The notes below the pieces were generated by a model. It did not search any database, was not told the origin of the DNA, and saw only the letters and a list, made by a program, of their open reading frames with translations. From Oscillospiraceae bacterium (lineage in GTDB: Bacteria > Bacillota > Clostridia > Oscillospirales > CAG-272), in the NCBI GenBank assembly GCA_015064155.1, contig SVST01000009.1, positions 26,745-90,744 on the forward strand: a DNA stretch of 64,000 bases, given 5' to 3'. The translations under genes and the position numbers were made by a program. Within the stretch, counting starts at the first letter, position 1, and each line of letters begins with the position of its first letter. Shown piece after piece: positions 1 to 8,375 of this stretch.

Positions 1-681
1 CTCCACGGCAGAGCCGGCAGGGTGGTGGCACCTGACGGCTATCGGCAGTACCTAAGGTTCGATAAAACCAAACGAACACTTTCACACAAGATATGAAGTT
101 CTGTGAAAGTTTTGAGGGGTGTGGGGAGCTTTTTCAAAAGCTCCCTCATAAAAACTGCGCCCCCGCGTCCTCGCGTCTCCACGGCAGAGCCGGCAGGGTG
201 GTGGCACCTGACGGCTATCGGCAGTACCTAAGTTCGACAGAACCAAACGAAAACTCTAACATCAAATATTAAGTTTTGTGAAAGTTTTGAGGGGTTTGGG
301 GAACTTTTTCAAAAGTTCCCTCATAAAAACTGCGCCCCCGCGTCCTCGCGTCTCCACGGCAGAGCCGGCAGGGTGGTGGCACCTGACGGCTATCGGCAGT
401 ACCTAAGGTTCGATAAAACCAAACGAACACTTTCACACAAGATATGAAGTTCTGTGAAAGTTTTGAGGGGTGTGGGGAACTTTTTCAAAAGTTCCCTCAT
501 AAAAACTGCGCCCCCACGTCCTCGCGTCTCCACGGCAGAGCCGGCAGGGTGGTGGCACCTGACGGCTATCGGCAGTACCTAAGGTTCGACAGAACCAAAC
601 GAAAACTCTAACATCAAATATTAAGTTTTGTGAAAGTTTTGAGGGGTTTGGGGAACTTTTTCAAAAGTTCCCCAAGAAAAA
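1..681 (+). repeat. Tandem array of four ~176-bp units of the dispersed intergenic repeat
   Basis: Units begin at 1, 177, 352 and 528, each starting CTCCACGGCAGAGCCGG. Each unit has the GC-rich cassette (cacctgacggctatcggcag), a TTCGA arm, a CTTTCAC/GTGAAAG stem-loop and a GGGGAACTTTTTC hairpin. Units 1 and 3 share one version of the stem region and units 2 and 4 another, so the array is an A-B-A-B duplication of a 351-bp dimer. The last hairpin points towards the 3' end of nifJ. No gene is visible here. Confidence 0.9.
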
Positions 682-728
682 GTCTCTTTTTCACCCCCCC
701 CACGAAAAAGTCTCTTTTTCACCCCCCC

Positions 729-776
729 CAAAAAAGAGAGGTGGGGAAGCCCTCTCCGAAGAGAAGTCTTCCCCAC
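729..776 (-). terminator. Rho-independent terminator of nifJ
   Basis: Read on the minus strand, a long hairpin (GTGGGGAAG arm, 741-776, with a short tetraloop region) is followed by a T-rich run, starting 28 bases after the nifJ stop codon. Just beyond it (682-722) is a short direct duplication of aagtctctttttcac followed by C runs. Confidence 0.8.
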
Positions 777-804
777 CCGAATCAATGGTTCAAGATGTTA
801 TGAA

Positions 805-3800
805 TTACTCATAAAGCTTGCCCATTTTGAGCAATCTCTGATATTTAGCCTTTGCGTTTGCGTCAGCCTTTGCAAAGAGGTCAGCCGCCTTTTCGGGGAA
901 GCTCTGTGCAAGACGAGCGTAACGGGTCTCGGACTTAATGAACTCGATATAGTTTGCAGAGGGCTCCTTGGAATCGATGGTCAGCTTATTTGCCTCCAGC
1001 GTGGGGTTGTAGCGGAACATCTGCCAGTAGCCTGCCTCAACAGCCTTCTTCATCTCAAGCTGGCAGTTCTGCATGCCGCCCTTTACACCGTGCATTTCGC
1101 AGGGTGCGTAACCGATGATCAGAGAAGGACCGTTGTAAGCCTCTGCCTCCTTGAGTGCCTTGAGCAGCTGGTTCATATCTGCGCCCATTGCAACCTGTGC
1201 AACGTATACGTAGCCGTAGGACATTGCGATCTCTGCAAGATTCTTCTTGCCGATTGCCTTACCTGCTGCTGCGAACTGTGCAACCTGACCCAGGTTGGAT
1301 GCCTTGGATGCCTGTCCGCCGGTGTTGGAGTAAACCTCGGTATCGAATACGAATACGTTTACGTCCTCGCCCGATGCCAATACGTGGTCCAAACCGCCAA
1401 ATCCGATATCGTATGCCCAACCGTCACCACCGAAGATCCATACGGACTTCTTGGAGAGGTAATCCTTCTCAGCAAGGATCACGGGAGCTACGGGACAGCC
1501 TGCCGCTGCAGCCTTTTCCAGCTCAACGATCAGGGCTGCGGTTGCTTCGGTGTTCTTTTCACCGTCCTCTGCGGTTGCAAGGTAAGCCTCTGCAGCTGCC
1601 TTGAATGCGTCGGATGCCTTATCGGAGGCAGCCATTTCCTTAACCTTACCGATCAGCTTCTCGCGGATGGTCTTCTGACCGAGCGCGATACCCAAGCCGT
1701 GCTCTGCGTTATCCTCGAACAGGGAGTTGCCCCATGCGGGTCCGCGGCCGGTTTCGTTGTTTACGGTGTAAGGCGTTGCAGGTGCGGAACCACCCCAAAT
1801 GGAGGAGCATCCGGTTGCGTTGGAGATATACATTCTCTCACCGAAGAGCTGGGTAACCAGACGTGCGTAAGAGGTTTCCGCACAGCCTGCGCAAGAGCCG
1901 GAGAACTCAAGGAGGGGCTGCTTGAACTGGCTGCCCTTTACGGTTGCGTTGATCAGTTCCTTCTTCTCGGATACGTTTGCAACTGCATAGTCCCAAGGAG
2001 CCTGCTGATCGGTCTGCGTGGAAGCGAGAACCATCTCGATTGCGGTTCCCATCTTGGGATTGTTGTTTACGGGACAAGCCTTGACGCACAAGGTACAACC
2101 CATACAGTCGGCAGGAGATACCGACATGGTGAACTTATAGTTGGTCTTGATAACGGGCTTTGCTGCGAACTTGGTAGCCGCGGGAGCCTTTGCTGCCTCC
2201 TCCTCGGTCATTGCGAAAGGACGGATACAAGCGTGAGGACATACGAATGCACAGTTGTTACACTGGATACAAGCCTCGGGGTTCCAAGAAGGAACGTAAA
2301 CAGCAACACCGCGCTTCTCGGAAGCGGTAGAGCCCTGCGGGAAGGTACCGTCAACGTAATCGCTGAATGCCGAAACGGGGAGGCTGTCGCCTGCCATTGC
2401 GTTGGTGGGATTTACAACCTTGTTTACGAAGGTTTCAAGGTCTGCTCTCTTGCTGGTGAATGCAGCGCGGGGAGCATCGGGTGCGCAGGTCTTCCAGGAC
2501 GCGGGAACCTTTACCTCAACGAACGCATCTGCGCCCGCATCGATTGCGGCATAGTTCAGATCAACGATTGCCTGACCCTTCTTGATATAGGACTTGTAAG
2601 CAGCCTTCTTCATGTACTCGATTGCCTCATCCTTGGGCAGAATGTTTGCAAGCGCGAAGAATGCAGACTGCAGAACCGTGTTCTTAACCTTTGCGTTACC
2701 GATCTGCTTGGTAGCGATGGTGGTAGCGTCGATGGTGATGAAACGGATGTTGTTGTTTGCGATATAAGCCTTTACCTGACCGGGCAGCTTCTCATCCAGC
2801 TCAGCCTCAGACCAAGCACAGTCGAGAAGGAAGGTACCGCCGGGAACAACGTCGGAGATCATGTCGTACTTCTTCAGGTAAGCAGAGTTGTGGCAAGCAA
2901 CGAAGTTTGCCTTGTTGATATAGTAAGGAGACTTGATGGGGCTGTCACCGAAGCGCAGGTGGGAAATGGTGATACCCGAGGTCTTCTTGGAGTCATACTG
3001 GAAGTATGCCTGAATGAACTTATCGGTGTGGTCACCGATGATCTTGATGGAGTTCTTGTTTGCACCAACGGTGCCGTCACCGCCAAGACCCCAGAACTTG
3101 CAAGAAATAGTGCCGGGAGCTGCGGTTTCGGGTGCGGGCTTCTCCTCCAGAGAAAGGCCGGTCACGTCGTCCACGATACCGATGGTAAAGCTGTTCTTGG
3201 GCTCGTCCTTGGTCAGATTCTCGTAAACTGCGAAGATCGATGCGGGAGTGGTATCCTTGGAACCCAAGCCGTAGCGGCCGCCAACAACCTTTGCATTCAC
3301 ACCGGTCATTGCGAGAGCTGCAACAACGTCCAGATACAGAGGATCGCCAAGAGCGCCGGGCTCCTTGGTTCTGTCGAGAACTGCGATCTTCTTCACGGTT
3401 GCGGGAAGTGCTTCAGCCAGCTTCTTGGCAACGAAGGGTCTGTACAGACGAACCTTAACAAGACCTACCTTCTCGCCTGCTGCGAGCATGTAGTCGATCA
3501 CTTCCTCTACAACGTCGCAAACCGAGCCCATTGCAACGATCACGCGCTCTGCATCGGGCGCACCGTAGTAGTTGAAGAGCTTATAATCGGTACCCAGCTT
3601 GTCGTTGACCTTGTCCATGTACTCCTCAACGATTGCGGGAAGTGCATCGTAGTAGGGGTTGCAAGCCTCTCTGTGCTGGAAGAAGATATCACCGTTCTCT
3701 GCGGAACCGCGGAGTACGGGATGCTCGGGGTTCAGCGCGCGTGCGCGGAAGCCTGCGATTGCGTCCTTATCAACCATTTCCTCCAGATCCTTGTAGTCCC

Positions 3801-4383
3801 AAGCCTCGATCTTTTGAATCTCGTGGGAGGTACGGAAGCCGTCGAAGAAGTTGAGGAACGGGACACGGCTCTTGATGGTTGCCAGGTGAGCAACGGCACC
3901 AAGGTCCATGATCTCCTGCTGGTTGGTTTCAGCCATCATTGCAAAGCCGGTCTGACGGCAAGCATAGACGTCGGAGTGGTCACCGAAGATGTTGAGTGCG
4001 TGAGAAGCAACGCAACGTGCCGAAACGTGGATGACGCAAGGCAACAATTCGCCCGCGATCTTGTACATGTTGGGGATCATCAGAAGAAGACCCTGCGATG
4101 CGGTGTAGGTAGTGGTCAGAGCACCTGCCGCCAAGGAGCCGTGAACGGCACCTGCCGCACCCGCCTCGGACTGCATCTCCATAACCTTTACGGTTTCACC
4201 GAAAATGTTTCTTGCGGGCTGACCGAAAATGTTCTTATCGGTAGCCGCCCAGGTATCGGTAACCTCGGCCATGGGAGAGGAGGGGGTAATGGGGTAGATG
4301 GCAGCAACCTCGGTGAACGCGTAAGACACGTGCGCCGCGGCGGTATTACCATCCATGGAAATCTTTTTTCTTTCAATAGCCAT
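805..4383 (-). CDS. nifJ: Pyruvate:ferredoxin (flavodoxin) oxidoreductase
   Basis: Single-chain PFOR of 1192 residues, the usual length. It oxidatively decarboxylates pyruvate to acetyl-CoA and CO2 with electrons going to ferredoxin, a central step of clostridial fermentation in the cytoplasm. Domains seen in order: N-terminal pyruvate-binding domain (AIYPITPSSPMAE near residue 30), the gamma-like domain (GGDGTVGANKNSIK), two 4Fe-4S clusters (CIQCNNCAFVC near 704 and CMGCTLCVKAC near 759), a further Cys pair GSCAGCAET, and the thiamine diphosphate domain (GDGWAYDIG near 985, YSNTGGQASK). An upstream in-frame ATG at 4443 would place the start inside the promoter; the ATG at 4383 follows CAGGAGG at good spacing and begins the conserved MAIERKKISMDGN sequence. 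It is monocistronic, with its own promoter and terminator. Confidence 0.97.
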   Translation of the reverse strand: MAIERKKISMDGNTAAAHVSYAFTEVAAIYPITPSSPMAEVTDTWAATDKNIFGQPARNIFGETVKVMEMQSEAGAAGAVHGSLAAGALTTTYTASQGLLLMIPNMYKIAGELLPCVIHVSARCVASHALNIFGDHSDVYACRQTGFAMMAETNQQEIMDLGAVAHLATIKSRVPFLNFFDGFRTSHEIQKIEAWDYKDLEEMVDKDAIAGFRARALNPEHPVLRGSAENGDIFFQHREACNPYYDALPAIVEEYMDKVNDKLGTDYKLFNYYGAPDAERVIVAMGSVCDVVEEVIDYMLAAGEKVGLVKVRLYRPFVAKKLAEALPATVKKIAVLDRTKEPGALGDPLYLDVVAALAMTGVNAKVVGGRYGLGSKDTTPASIFAVYENLTKDEPKNSFTIGIVDDVTGLSLEEKPAPETAAPGTISCKFWGLGGDGTVGANKNSIKIIGDHTDKFIQAYFQYDSKKTSGITISHLRFGDSPIKSPYYINKANFVACHNSAYLKKYDMISDVVPGGTFLLDCAWSEAELDEKLPGQVKAYIANNNIRFITIDATTIATKQIGNAKVKNTVLQSAFFALANILPKDEAIEYMKKAAYKSYIKKGQAIVDLNYAAIDAGADAFVEVKVPASWKTCAPDAPRAAFTSKRADLETFVNKVVNPTNAMAGDSLPVSAFSDYVDGTFPQGSTASEKRGVAVYVPSWNPEACIQCNNCAFVCPHACIRPFAMTEEEAAKAPAATKFAAKPVIKTNYKFTMSVSPADCMGCTLCVKACPVNNNPKMGTAIEMVLASTQTDQQAPWDYAVANVSEKKELINATVKGSQFKQPLLEFSGSCAGCAETSYARLVTQLFGERMYISNATGCSSIWGGSAPATPYTVNNETGRGPAWGNSLFEDNAEHGLGIALGQKTIREKLIGKVKEMAASDKASDAFKAAAEAYLATAEDGEKNTEATAALIVELEKAAAAGCPVAPVILAEKDYLSKKSVWIFGGDGWAYDIGFGGLDHVLASGEDVNVFVFDTEVYSNTGGQASKASNLGQVAQFAAAGKAIGKKNLAEIAMSYGYVYVAQVAMGADMNQLLKALKEAEAYNGPSLIIGYAPCEMHGVKGGMQNCQLEMKKAVEAGYWQMFRYNPTLEANKLTIDSKEPSANYIEFIKSETRYARLAQSFPEKAADLFAKADANAKAKYQRLLKMGKLYE

Positions 4384-4438
4384 GATGAATGGTCCTCCTG
4401 AAATATATTTGTTAGAAATATTGAATTTTCCACCCCTT

Positions 4439-4467
4439 ATCATAACACATAAAACCGAAAAAGTAAA
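4439..4467 (-). promoter_or_regulatory. nifJ: Promoter of nifJ
   Basis: Minus strand TTTACT (4467-4462), 17-base spacer, TATGAT (4444-4439), about 55 bases before the chosen start codon. The -10 box overlaps the upstream in-frame ATG at 4443, which argues against that start. Confidence 0.7.
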
Positions 4468-4580
4468 GAGATTTTTTCAAAAAAATATGCTCGTTTCTGT
4501 TTTTTTCGCAACTTTTCTGTGGAAAAGCTACAAAATTTTCACCATTACAGGAAAAAGCAGTGAGTTTCACCACGCAAATG

Positions 4581-4622
4581 AAAAAAAGACAGTGAACGCA
4601 AAAAAGTTTCGCCGTCTTTTTT
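4581..4622 (-). terminator. Terminator between XRE gene and nifJ promoter
   Basis: Hairpin with arms aaaaaagac / gtctttttt (GACAGTGAA pairs imperfectly with TTCGCCGTC) and T runs on both strands, 24 bases after the stop codon of the minus-strand XRE gene. Confidence 0.65.
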
Positions 4623-4645
4623 AATCGACAACCGATTTCCCGACA

Positions 4646-4867
4646 TTACGATATCGGAGTCTCTTCGTCCTTTACGTATTCGAGGATATCGGAGAGATTA
4701 CAGTTCAAAACCTTGCAGATACGGTCTAAAATGTAACTGTCATACCGAACCACACGATTTTTATAGTATCGGTCGATTGTTTGAAATTTGACCTCGGTTC
4801 GCTTGGCTAATTCATATCGGGTGATCCCGTGCTGAGTTAGATATTGATCGATTTTCAATCTTACCAT
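4646..4867 (-). CDS. XRE-family helix-turn-helix regulator
   Basis: 73 residues, essentially a single Cro/C1-type HTH domain: YELAKRTEVKFQTIDRYYKN forms the helix-turn-helix and LDRICKVLNCNLSDILEYV the closing helices, typical of short Cro-like repressors. It is transcribed divergently from the SLOG-fold gene at 4977, with 109 bases between start codons that hold two overlapping promoters and TACCGAA-containing operator-like repeats. I infer that it represses itself and its neighbour. The RBS is GGAGGAGGGATGTT before ATG. The DNA-binding target and any inducing signal are unknown. Confidence 0.88.
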   Translation of the reverse strand: MVRLKIDQYLTQHGITRYELAKRTEVKFQTIDRYYKNRVVRYDSYILDRICKVLNCNLSDILEYVKDEETPIS

Positions 4868-4888
4868 AACATCCCTCCTCCGATATAT

Positions 4889-4917
4889 ATTTTACCGAAT
4901 ATATACATGATTGACAA
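4889..4917 (-). promoter_or_regulatory. Promoter of the XRE gene
   Basis: Minus strand TTGTCA (4917-4912), 17-base spacer, TAAAAT (4894-4889). Its -35 box lies on top of the -35 box of the divergent promoter. Confidence 0.65.
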
Positions 4918-4939
4918 TTTCTCTGTTTTGGTATATACT
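4911..4939 (+). promoter_or_regulatory. Promoter of the SLOG-fold gene
   Basis: TTGACA (4911-4916), 17-base spacer, TATACT (4934-4939). An inverted repeat GGTATATA (4930-4937) / TATATACC (4948-4955) covers the -10 box, and TACCGAA occurs at 4893-4899 and 4952-4958. This fits repressor sites shared by both divergent promoters. Confidence 0.8.
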
Positions 4940-4976
4940 TATATAGATATATACCGAACAAGGGGGATTTTATTCT

Positions 4977-5330
4977 GTGAAATTGATGATCGTAGGTTCA
5001 AGGAGTATCAAAAATTTTGATTTATCTCCGTATATTTCAAAAGACGTTGACACCGTAATCAGCGGTGGAGCCACCGGCGTTGATAGCTTGGCGGAGCAAT
5101 ATGCGGATTCGCATCGCATATCCAAATACATACTGCGTCCTCGGTATGATTTATACGGACGTGCCGCCCCTCTGAAACGCAACGAACAAATGGTCGATAT
5201 GGCTGATGCAGTGCTCATTATATGGGACGGTTATTCCAAGGGGACGCAGTATACCTTGAAATATACAAAAAAGGTCAACAAGCCTATCATGCTTGTCAAC
5301 CTGAACGGTGATCCTTGCGGTCTTCTTTGA
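4977..5330 (+). CDS. SLOG/DUF2493-like Rossmann-fold protein
   Basis: 117 residues. The sequence reads as a small SLOG-type nucleotide-binding fold: MKLMIVGSRSI at the N-terminus (the glycine-containing first strand-helix turn), then VISGGATGVDSLAEQYA, the diagnostic GGAxGxD motif, then VDMADAVLIIWDGYSKGT. These match the YspA/DUF2493 branch related to DprA and LOG proteins. It is far too short to be DprA. SLOG proteins are often linked to nucleotide signalling and bacterial conflict, but nothing here proves a function. GTG start at 4977 is preceded by AGGGGGAT; an ATG three codons in is possible. It pairs with the divergent XRE gene. Confidence 0.82.
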   Translation: MKLMIVGSRSIKNFDLSPYISKDVDTVISGGATGVDSLAEQYADSHRISKYILRPRYDLYGRAAPLKRNEQMVDMADAVLIIWDGYSKGTQYTLKYTKKVNKPIMLVNLNGDPCGLL

Positions 5331-5371
5331 CGACAACAAATGGAATTCCAACCGTTGTTCATCCCACTTAT

Positions 5372-5417
5372 CGAAAACAACCCCCACGGAACTCGATGCT
5401 TCGCGCTCCGTGGGGGG
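5372..5417. terminator. Bidirectional terminator between convergent genes
   Basis: Long hairpin CCCCCACGGA... / ...TCCGTGGGGG between the stop codons of the SLOG gene (plus) and the UPF0210 gene (minus), with T-rich flanks, best on the minus strand (TTGTTTT). Confidence 0.75.
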
Positions 5418-5427
5418 ATCGTTTCAT

Positions 5428-6786
5428 TTAGTTTTTCAAGCTGTGGATCGGCGCGGGGATTCGACCGCCGCGGCGAATGAATTTTGCGGGAGAGTAGTTG
5501 TTCAGATTCATGATGGGAGCCGTACCCAGAAGTCCTCCGAATTCCACACTCTCGCCCGCCTTTTTGCCGTATGCGGGGATCACGCGAACCGCCGTGGTTT
5601 TGGTGTTGACCACACCGATTGCGATCTCGTCGGCAATGATGCCGTCGATGACCTCCTCGGGGGTATCTCCGGGAATCGCGATCATATCCAGACCTACCGA
5701 GCAAACTGCGGTCATTGCCTCCAGCTTTTCCAGCGTCAAAGCACCTCTTTCAACCGCCGCAATCATTCCTGCATCCTCGGAAACGGGAATGAACGCTCCC
5801 GAAAGTCCGCCCACGTGCGAGGACGCCATCACGCCGCCCTTTTTCACCGCATCGTTGAGCATCGCAAGTGCCGCCGTGGTGCCGTATGCACCGCAGGATT
5901 CCAGTCCCATGCCCTCCAAAATGTAGGCAACCGAGTCACCGACGGCAGGCGTGGGAGCAAGCGACAGATCGACGATGCCGAACGGAACGTTCAAGCGCGT
6001 TGCCGCCTCGTTTGCCACCAATTGACCCACACGTGTGATCTTAAACGCGGTCTTTTTGATAACGTCGGCAAGCTCGGAGAGGTTGCAGTCCCCTGCTCTG
6101 CGGATTGCCGAAGCAACCACACCGGGACCGCTGACACCGACGTTGATCGCCGTGTCGGGCTCTCCGATTCCGCAGAATGCGCCTGCCATAAAGGGGTTAT
6201 CCTCGGGGACGTTTGCAAAGACCACCAGCTTTGCGCATCCGATCGAGTTGTTGTCCCTTGTCAGATATGCCGCGCGCTTGATGGCCGAGCCCATCATGGC
6301 AATCGCGTCCATGTTGATGCCCGCCTTGGTGGAGGCTACGTTTACCGAGGAACAGACGTTCTGTGTTTCGGCAAGCGCCTCGGGGATCACCGAGATCATA
6401 TTCGCAGCTCCCGTCGTCATGCCCTTTTGCACCAATGCGGAAAAGCCGCCGATGAAGTTGATGCCGAGCGAATCTGCGGCACGCTGCAGTGTTTTTGCAA
6501 TTTTGATGTAGCCCTCGGGGGAGGTATTTCCACCCACGAGCGACACGGGAGTCACCGATACGCGCTTGTTGACGATCGGAATTCCGTACATTTTTTCGAT
6601 ATCGGCACCGGTTTTGACCAGATGCTCGGCTTTGGTTGTGATCTTATCGTAGATTTTATCGCACAGACGGTCGGTATCGTCGCTGACGCAATCCCAAAGG
6701 GAAATTCCCATGGTGATGGTGCGGATATCCAGACACTCCTCGCGGATCATGTTGATGGTTTCAAGAATATCATGCGTGTTCAGCAT
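5428..6786 (-). CDS. UPF0210 (PFL/DUF711) family protein
   Basis: 452 residues, the usual size for this family, whose biochemical role is not established. Recognised from its overall sequence: start [17 protein letters not shown], then [32 protein letters not shown] and the glycine-rich segment [20 protein letters not shown]. No membrane segments or signal peptide, so cytoplasmic. It starts 11 bases after the stop of the ACT-domain gene, a gene pair preserved in many Firmicutes, so the two proteins probably act together. RBS GAGGAG precedes the ATG. Confidence 0.93.
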   Translation of the reverse strand: MLNTHDILETINMIREECLDIRTITMGISLWDCVSDDTDRLCDKIYDKITTKAEHLVKTGADIEKMYGIPIVNKRVSVTPVSLVGGNTSPEGYIKIAKTLQRAADSLGINFIGGFSALVQKGMTTGAANMISVIPEALAETQNVCSSVNVASTKAGINMDAIAMMGSAIKRAAYLTRDNNSIGCAKLVVFANVPEDNPFMAGAFCGIGEPDTAINVGVSGPGVVASAIRRAGDCNLSELADVIKKTAFKITRVGQLVANEAATRLNVPFGIVDLSLAPTPAVGDSVAYILEGMGLESCGAYGTTAALAMLNDAVKKGGVMASSHVGGLSGAFIPVSEDAGMIAAVERGALTLEKLEAMTAVCSVGLDMIAIPGDTPEEVIDGIIADEIAIGVVNTKTTAVRVIPAYGKKAGESVEFGGLLGTAPIMNLNNYSPAKFIRRGGRIPAPIHSLKN

Positions 6787-6797
6787 AGCAAGACTCC

Positions 6798-7067
6798 TCA
6801 GATATGATGCATGGTGTTAAAAATGTCTTCGTGCATGGCGTGGATGACCAGATTTCTCTTCGTTCCCAGCTCCTCCAACAGATCCACGAATTCGGAAAAA
6901 TCGATCGACAGATTTTGAATATCCGCCAGCATAATCATCGCAAAATACTCGCCCAGTACGCTCTGGGTGATATCCAAAATATTGGCATCGTGCTTGGCGC
7001 ACATCGTAGCCACGTCGGCAATGATTCCCACGGTGTCCTTACCCGTAACGGTGATAACAGCTTTCAT
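6798..7067 (-). CDS. ACT domain protein, UPF0237 family
   Basis: 89 residues made of one ACT domain ([19 protein letters not shown], then [23 protein letters not shown]) with a short C-terminal extension. ACT domains usually bind small ligands such as amino acids and transmit this to a partner. Related proteins resemble the N-terminal half of GcvR. It is the first gene of a two-gene operon with the UPF0210 protein and may be its ligand-sensing partner (inference). RBS AGAGG lies before ATG. The promoter carries an 18-bp perfect palindrome, so expression is probably controlled. Confidence 0.93.
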   Translation of the reverse strand: MKAVITVTGKDTVGIIADVATMCAKHDANILDITQSVLGEYFAMIMLADIQNLSIDFSEFVDLLEELGTKRNLVIHAMHEDIFNTMHHI

Positions 7068-7109
7068 AGTTTCCTCTTTCCTTTTCTTTTTGTTTTTCGT
7101 TCAGTAATT

Positions 7110-7138
7110 ATTATATACGACTTTTTGCAAAAAGTCAA
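7110..7138 (-). promoter_or_regulatory. Promoter of the UPF0237-UPF0210 operon with palindromic operator
   Basis: Minus strand TTGACT (7138-7133), 17-base spacer, TATAAT (7115-7110). The spacer is almost entirely the perfect palindrome GACTTTTTGCAAAAAGTC (7119-7136), which also overlaps the -35 box: a likely repressor site. Confidence 0.82.
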
Positions 7139-7221
7139 GAGCATCGGACGCGAAAGTACGGTTTTTCGACAGAAAGCTTTCAAGCAAAGCGGAACAGCAA
7201 AAATACCGAGGAATGCTTTCA

Positions 7222-7268
7222 CAAAAAAGGCAGAACACCGAGTGACGGATCACGTCGGCTACTCTGCC
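7222..7268 (-). terminator. Terminator after the ribbon-helix-helix gene
   Basis: Minus strand stem GGCAGA (7268-7263) / TCTGCC (7234-7229) with inner pairing, followed by six T, 16 bases after the stop codon of the gene ending at 7284. Confidence 0.65.
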
Positions 7269-7283
7269 TGCTTTGGGATTTCT

Positions 7284-7454
7284 TTACCGTTTCCCGGTTT
7301 TAATTTCACCGTGCTTTTCTTCGTAGGCTTCGATCAGGTCACGGATGAGCACAAGGATTTGACTGTTTGCACTTCTTCCCTCATAATCCGCAACGACGTG
7401 CAATTTGTCCAACATTTCCTCTTCAATTCTGATTGATAAACTTTTGGTAGCCAT
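7284..7454 (-). CDS. Small ribbon-helix-helix (Arc/MetJ-type) DNA-binding protein
   Basis: 56 residues: MATKSLSIRIEEEMLDKL followed by HVVADYEGRSANSQILVL and a charged tail. The pattern (beta strand with alternating basic residues, helix, then GRSxNxQI helix) is that of Arc-like ribbon-helix-helix repressors and of many antitoxins. The RBS is TGAGG, 8 bases before ATG. No toxin-like partner gene is next to it; the gap to coaX (7455-7589) holds only a hairpin of the dispersed repeat family. A similar protein lies at 10281-10490. Target unknown. Confidence 0.8.
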   Translation of the reverse strand: MATKSLSIRIEEEMLDKLHVVADYEGRSANSQILVLIRDLIEAYEEKHGEIKTGKR

Positions 7455-7519
7455 ATAAACCTCATTTCAGACATTTTATGTGTTTACTTTACACCTATTT
7501 TGTGTTAAAAGGAAAGAGT

Positions 7520-7587
7520 GCTGTAAAAGTTTTTGGAGAGGGGTGTGGGGAGAACCTTTTTGAGAAAAAGGTTCTCCCCACAAAAAA
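7520..7587 (+). repeat. Partial dispersed repeat: stem-loop and hairpin downstream of coaX
   Basis: Fragment of the dispersed family: half of the GTGAAAG stem region (here ctgtaaaagttttt) and the hairpin GGGGAGAACC / GGTTCTCCCC (7547-7580), three bases before the coaX stop codon region. Probable coaX terminator on the minus strand. Confidence 0.8.
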
Positions 7588-7589
7588 CC

Positions 7590-8360
7590 TCATCGATTTC
7601 TCTTCCAGATCAACCAAAGCCCCTTGAGCAGGAGCGTGTCGTCAAGCGTTACCGCGTGGCGGCAGAACGGACAGATGAGTCGGCTCATGCCTCCCGTTGC
7701 CACGATGGACGCGGGCGGCATACCGAGGGCTTCCTCGAAGCGGTCAAGAAGCCCGTCCAGAGCACCGGCAGTGCCGTAAACGATGCCCGCCTTCATGCTG
7801 TCCACCGTGTTGGCGGCAATCACGTTGCGCGGCGGCTGAATTTCAATGTGCGGAAGCAATGCGGTCCCCTCGGAAAGCGCACCGAGCGACAGCTTGGCTC
7901 CGGGCAGAATGGCACCGCCCACGTAGCGTCCCTTTTCGTCCACTACGGTCAGCGTGGTAGCCGTTCCCATGTCAATAATGACGCACGGCAAGGGGTATTC
8001 CTCCTTTGCCGCAACCGCCGCAGCAACCAGATCCGAGGCAACCGTTCCGGGGTCGTTGATGGCAATATGCAAGCCGGTTTTGACCCCTGCACCCACCACC
8101 AACGGCTCCAGTCCCGTCAGCATCCGCACGGCTCTGGTCAAAACGGGCGTCAAGGGCGGAACCACGCAGGACAGAACCGCGCCCTCAAAGGAGAGTCGGT
8201 CGATTCCGCGAAGCTCAAAGATCCCTTTCAGCTTTGCAACGTATTCATAATCGGTGGCGTGACGGTCGGTGGAGATGCGAAACAGCTCGCCCACCGCCTC
8301 ACCGTTTTCCACACAGCCAAATGCAATGTGGGTATTTCCTCCGTCAATGGCAAGAATCAT
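7590..8360 (-). CDS. coaX: Type III pantothenate kinase
   Basis: 256 residues. Phosphorylates pantothenate in the first step of coenzyme A synthesis. Type III features are visible: MILAIDGGNTHIAFG (phosphate-binding start), STDRHATDYEY, the actin-fold DMGTATTLTVVDEKG motif near 120, GGAILPGAKLS, and NTVDSMKAGIVYG near 180. This kinase class is not inhibited by CoA and needs a monovalent cation (family knowledge). It lies 15 bases downstream of an ECF transporter S component, so uptake and phosphorylation of the vitamin are probably co-transcribed. The start matches the family N-terminus, though the RBS (CGGAG) is modest. Confidence 0.96.
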   Translation of the reverse strand: MILAIDGGNTHIAFGCVENGEAVGELFRISTDRHATDYEYVAKLKGIFELRGIDRLSFEGAVLSCVVPPLTPVLTRAVRMLTGLEPLVVGAGVKTGLHIAINDPGTVASDLVAAAVAAKEEYPLPCVIIDMGTATTLTVVDEKGRYVGGAILPGAKLSLGALSEGTALLPHIEIQPPRNVIAANTVDSMKAGIVYGTAGALDGLLDRFEEALGMPPASIVATGGMSRLICPFCRHAVTLDDTLLLKGLWLIWKRNR

Positions 8361-8375
8361 AGCGCAACTCCGTGC

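Noticed and set aside
1-681. Possible CRISPR array
   Set aside because: Units are continuous 175-176 bp repeats without unique spacers, and no cas gene is present.
1090-4401. 1103-codon open frame on the plus strand opposite nifJ
   Set aside because: Antisense shadow of PFOR; the encoded sequence is Cys/Leu-rich without domains and without a ribosome binding site.
4977-5330. Assignment of the SLOG gene as DprA
   Set aside because: At 117 residues it lacks the SAM and winged-helix parts and is closer to the YspA/DUF2493 type.
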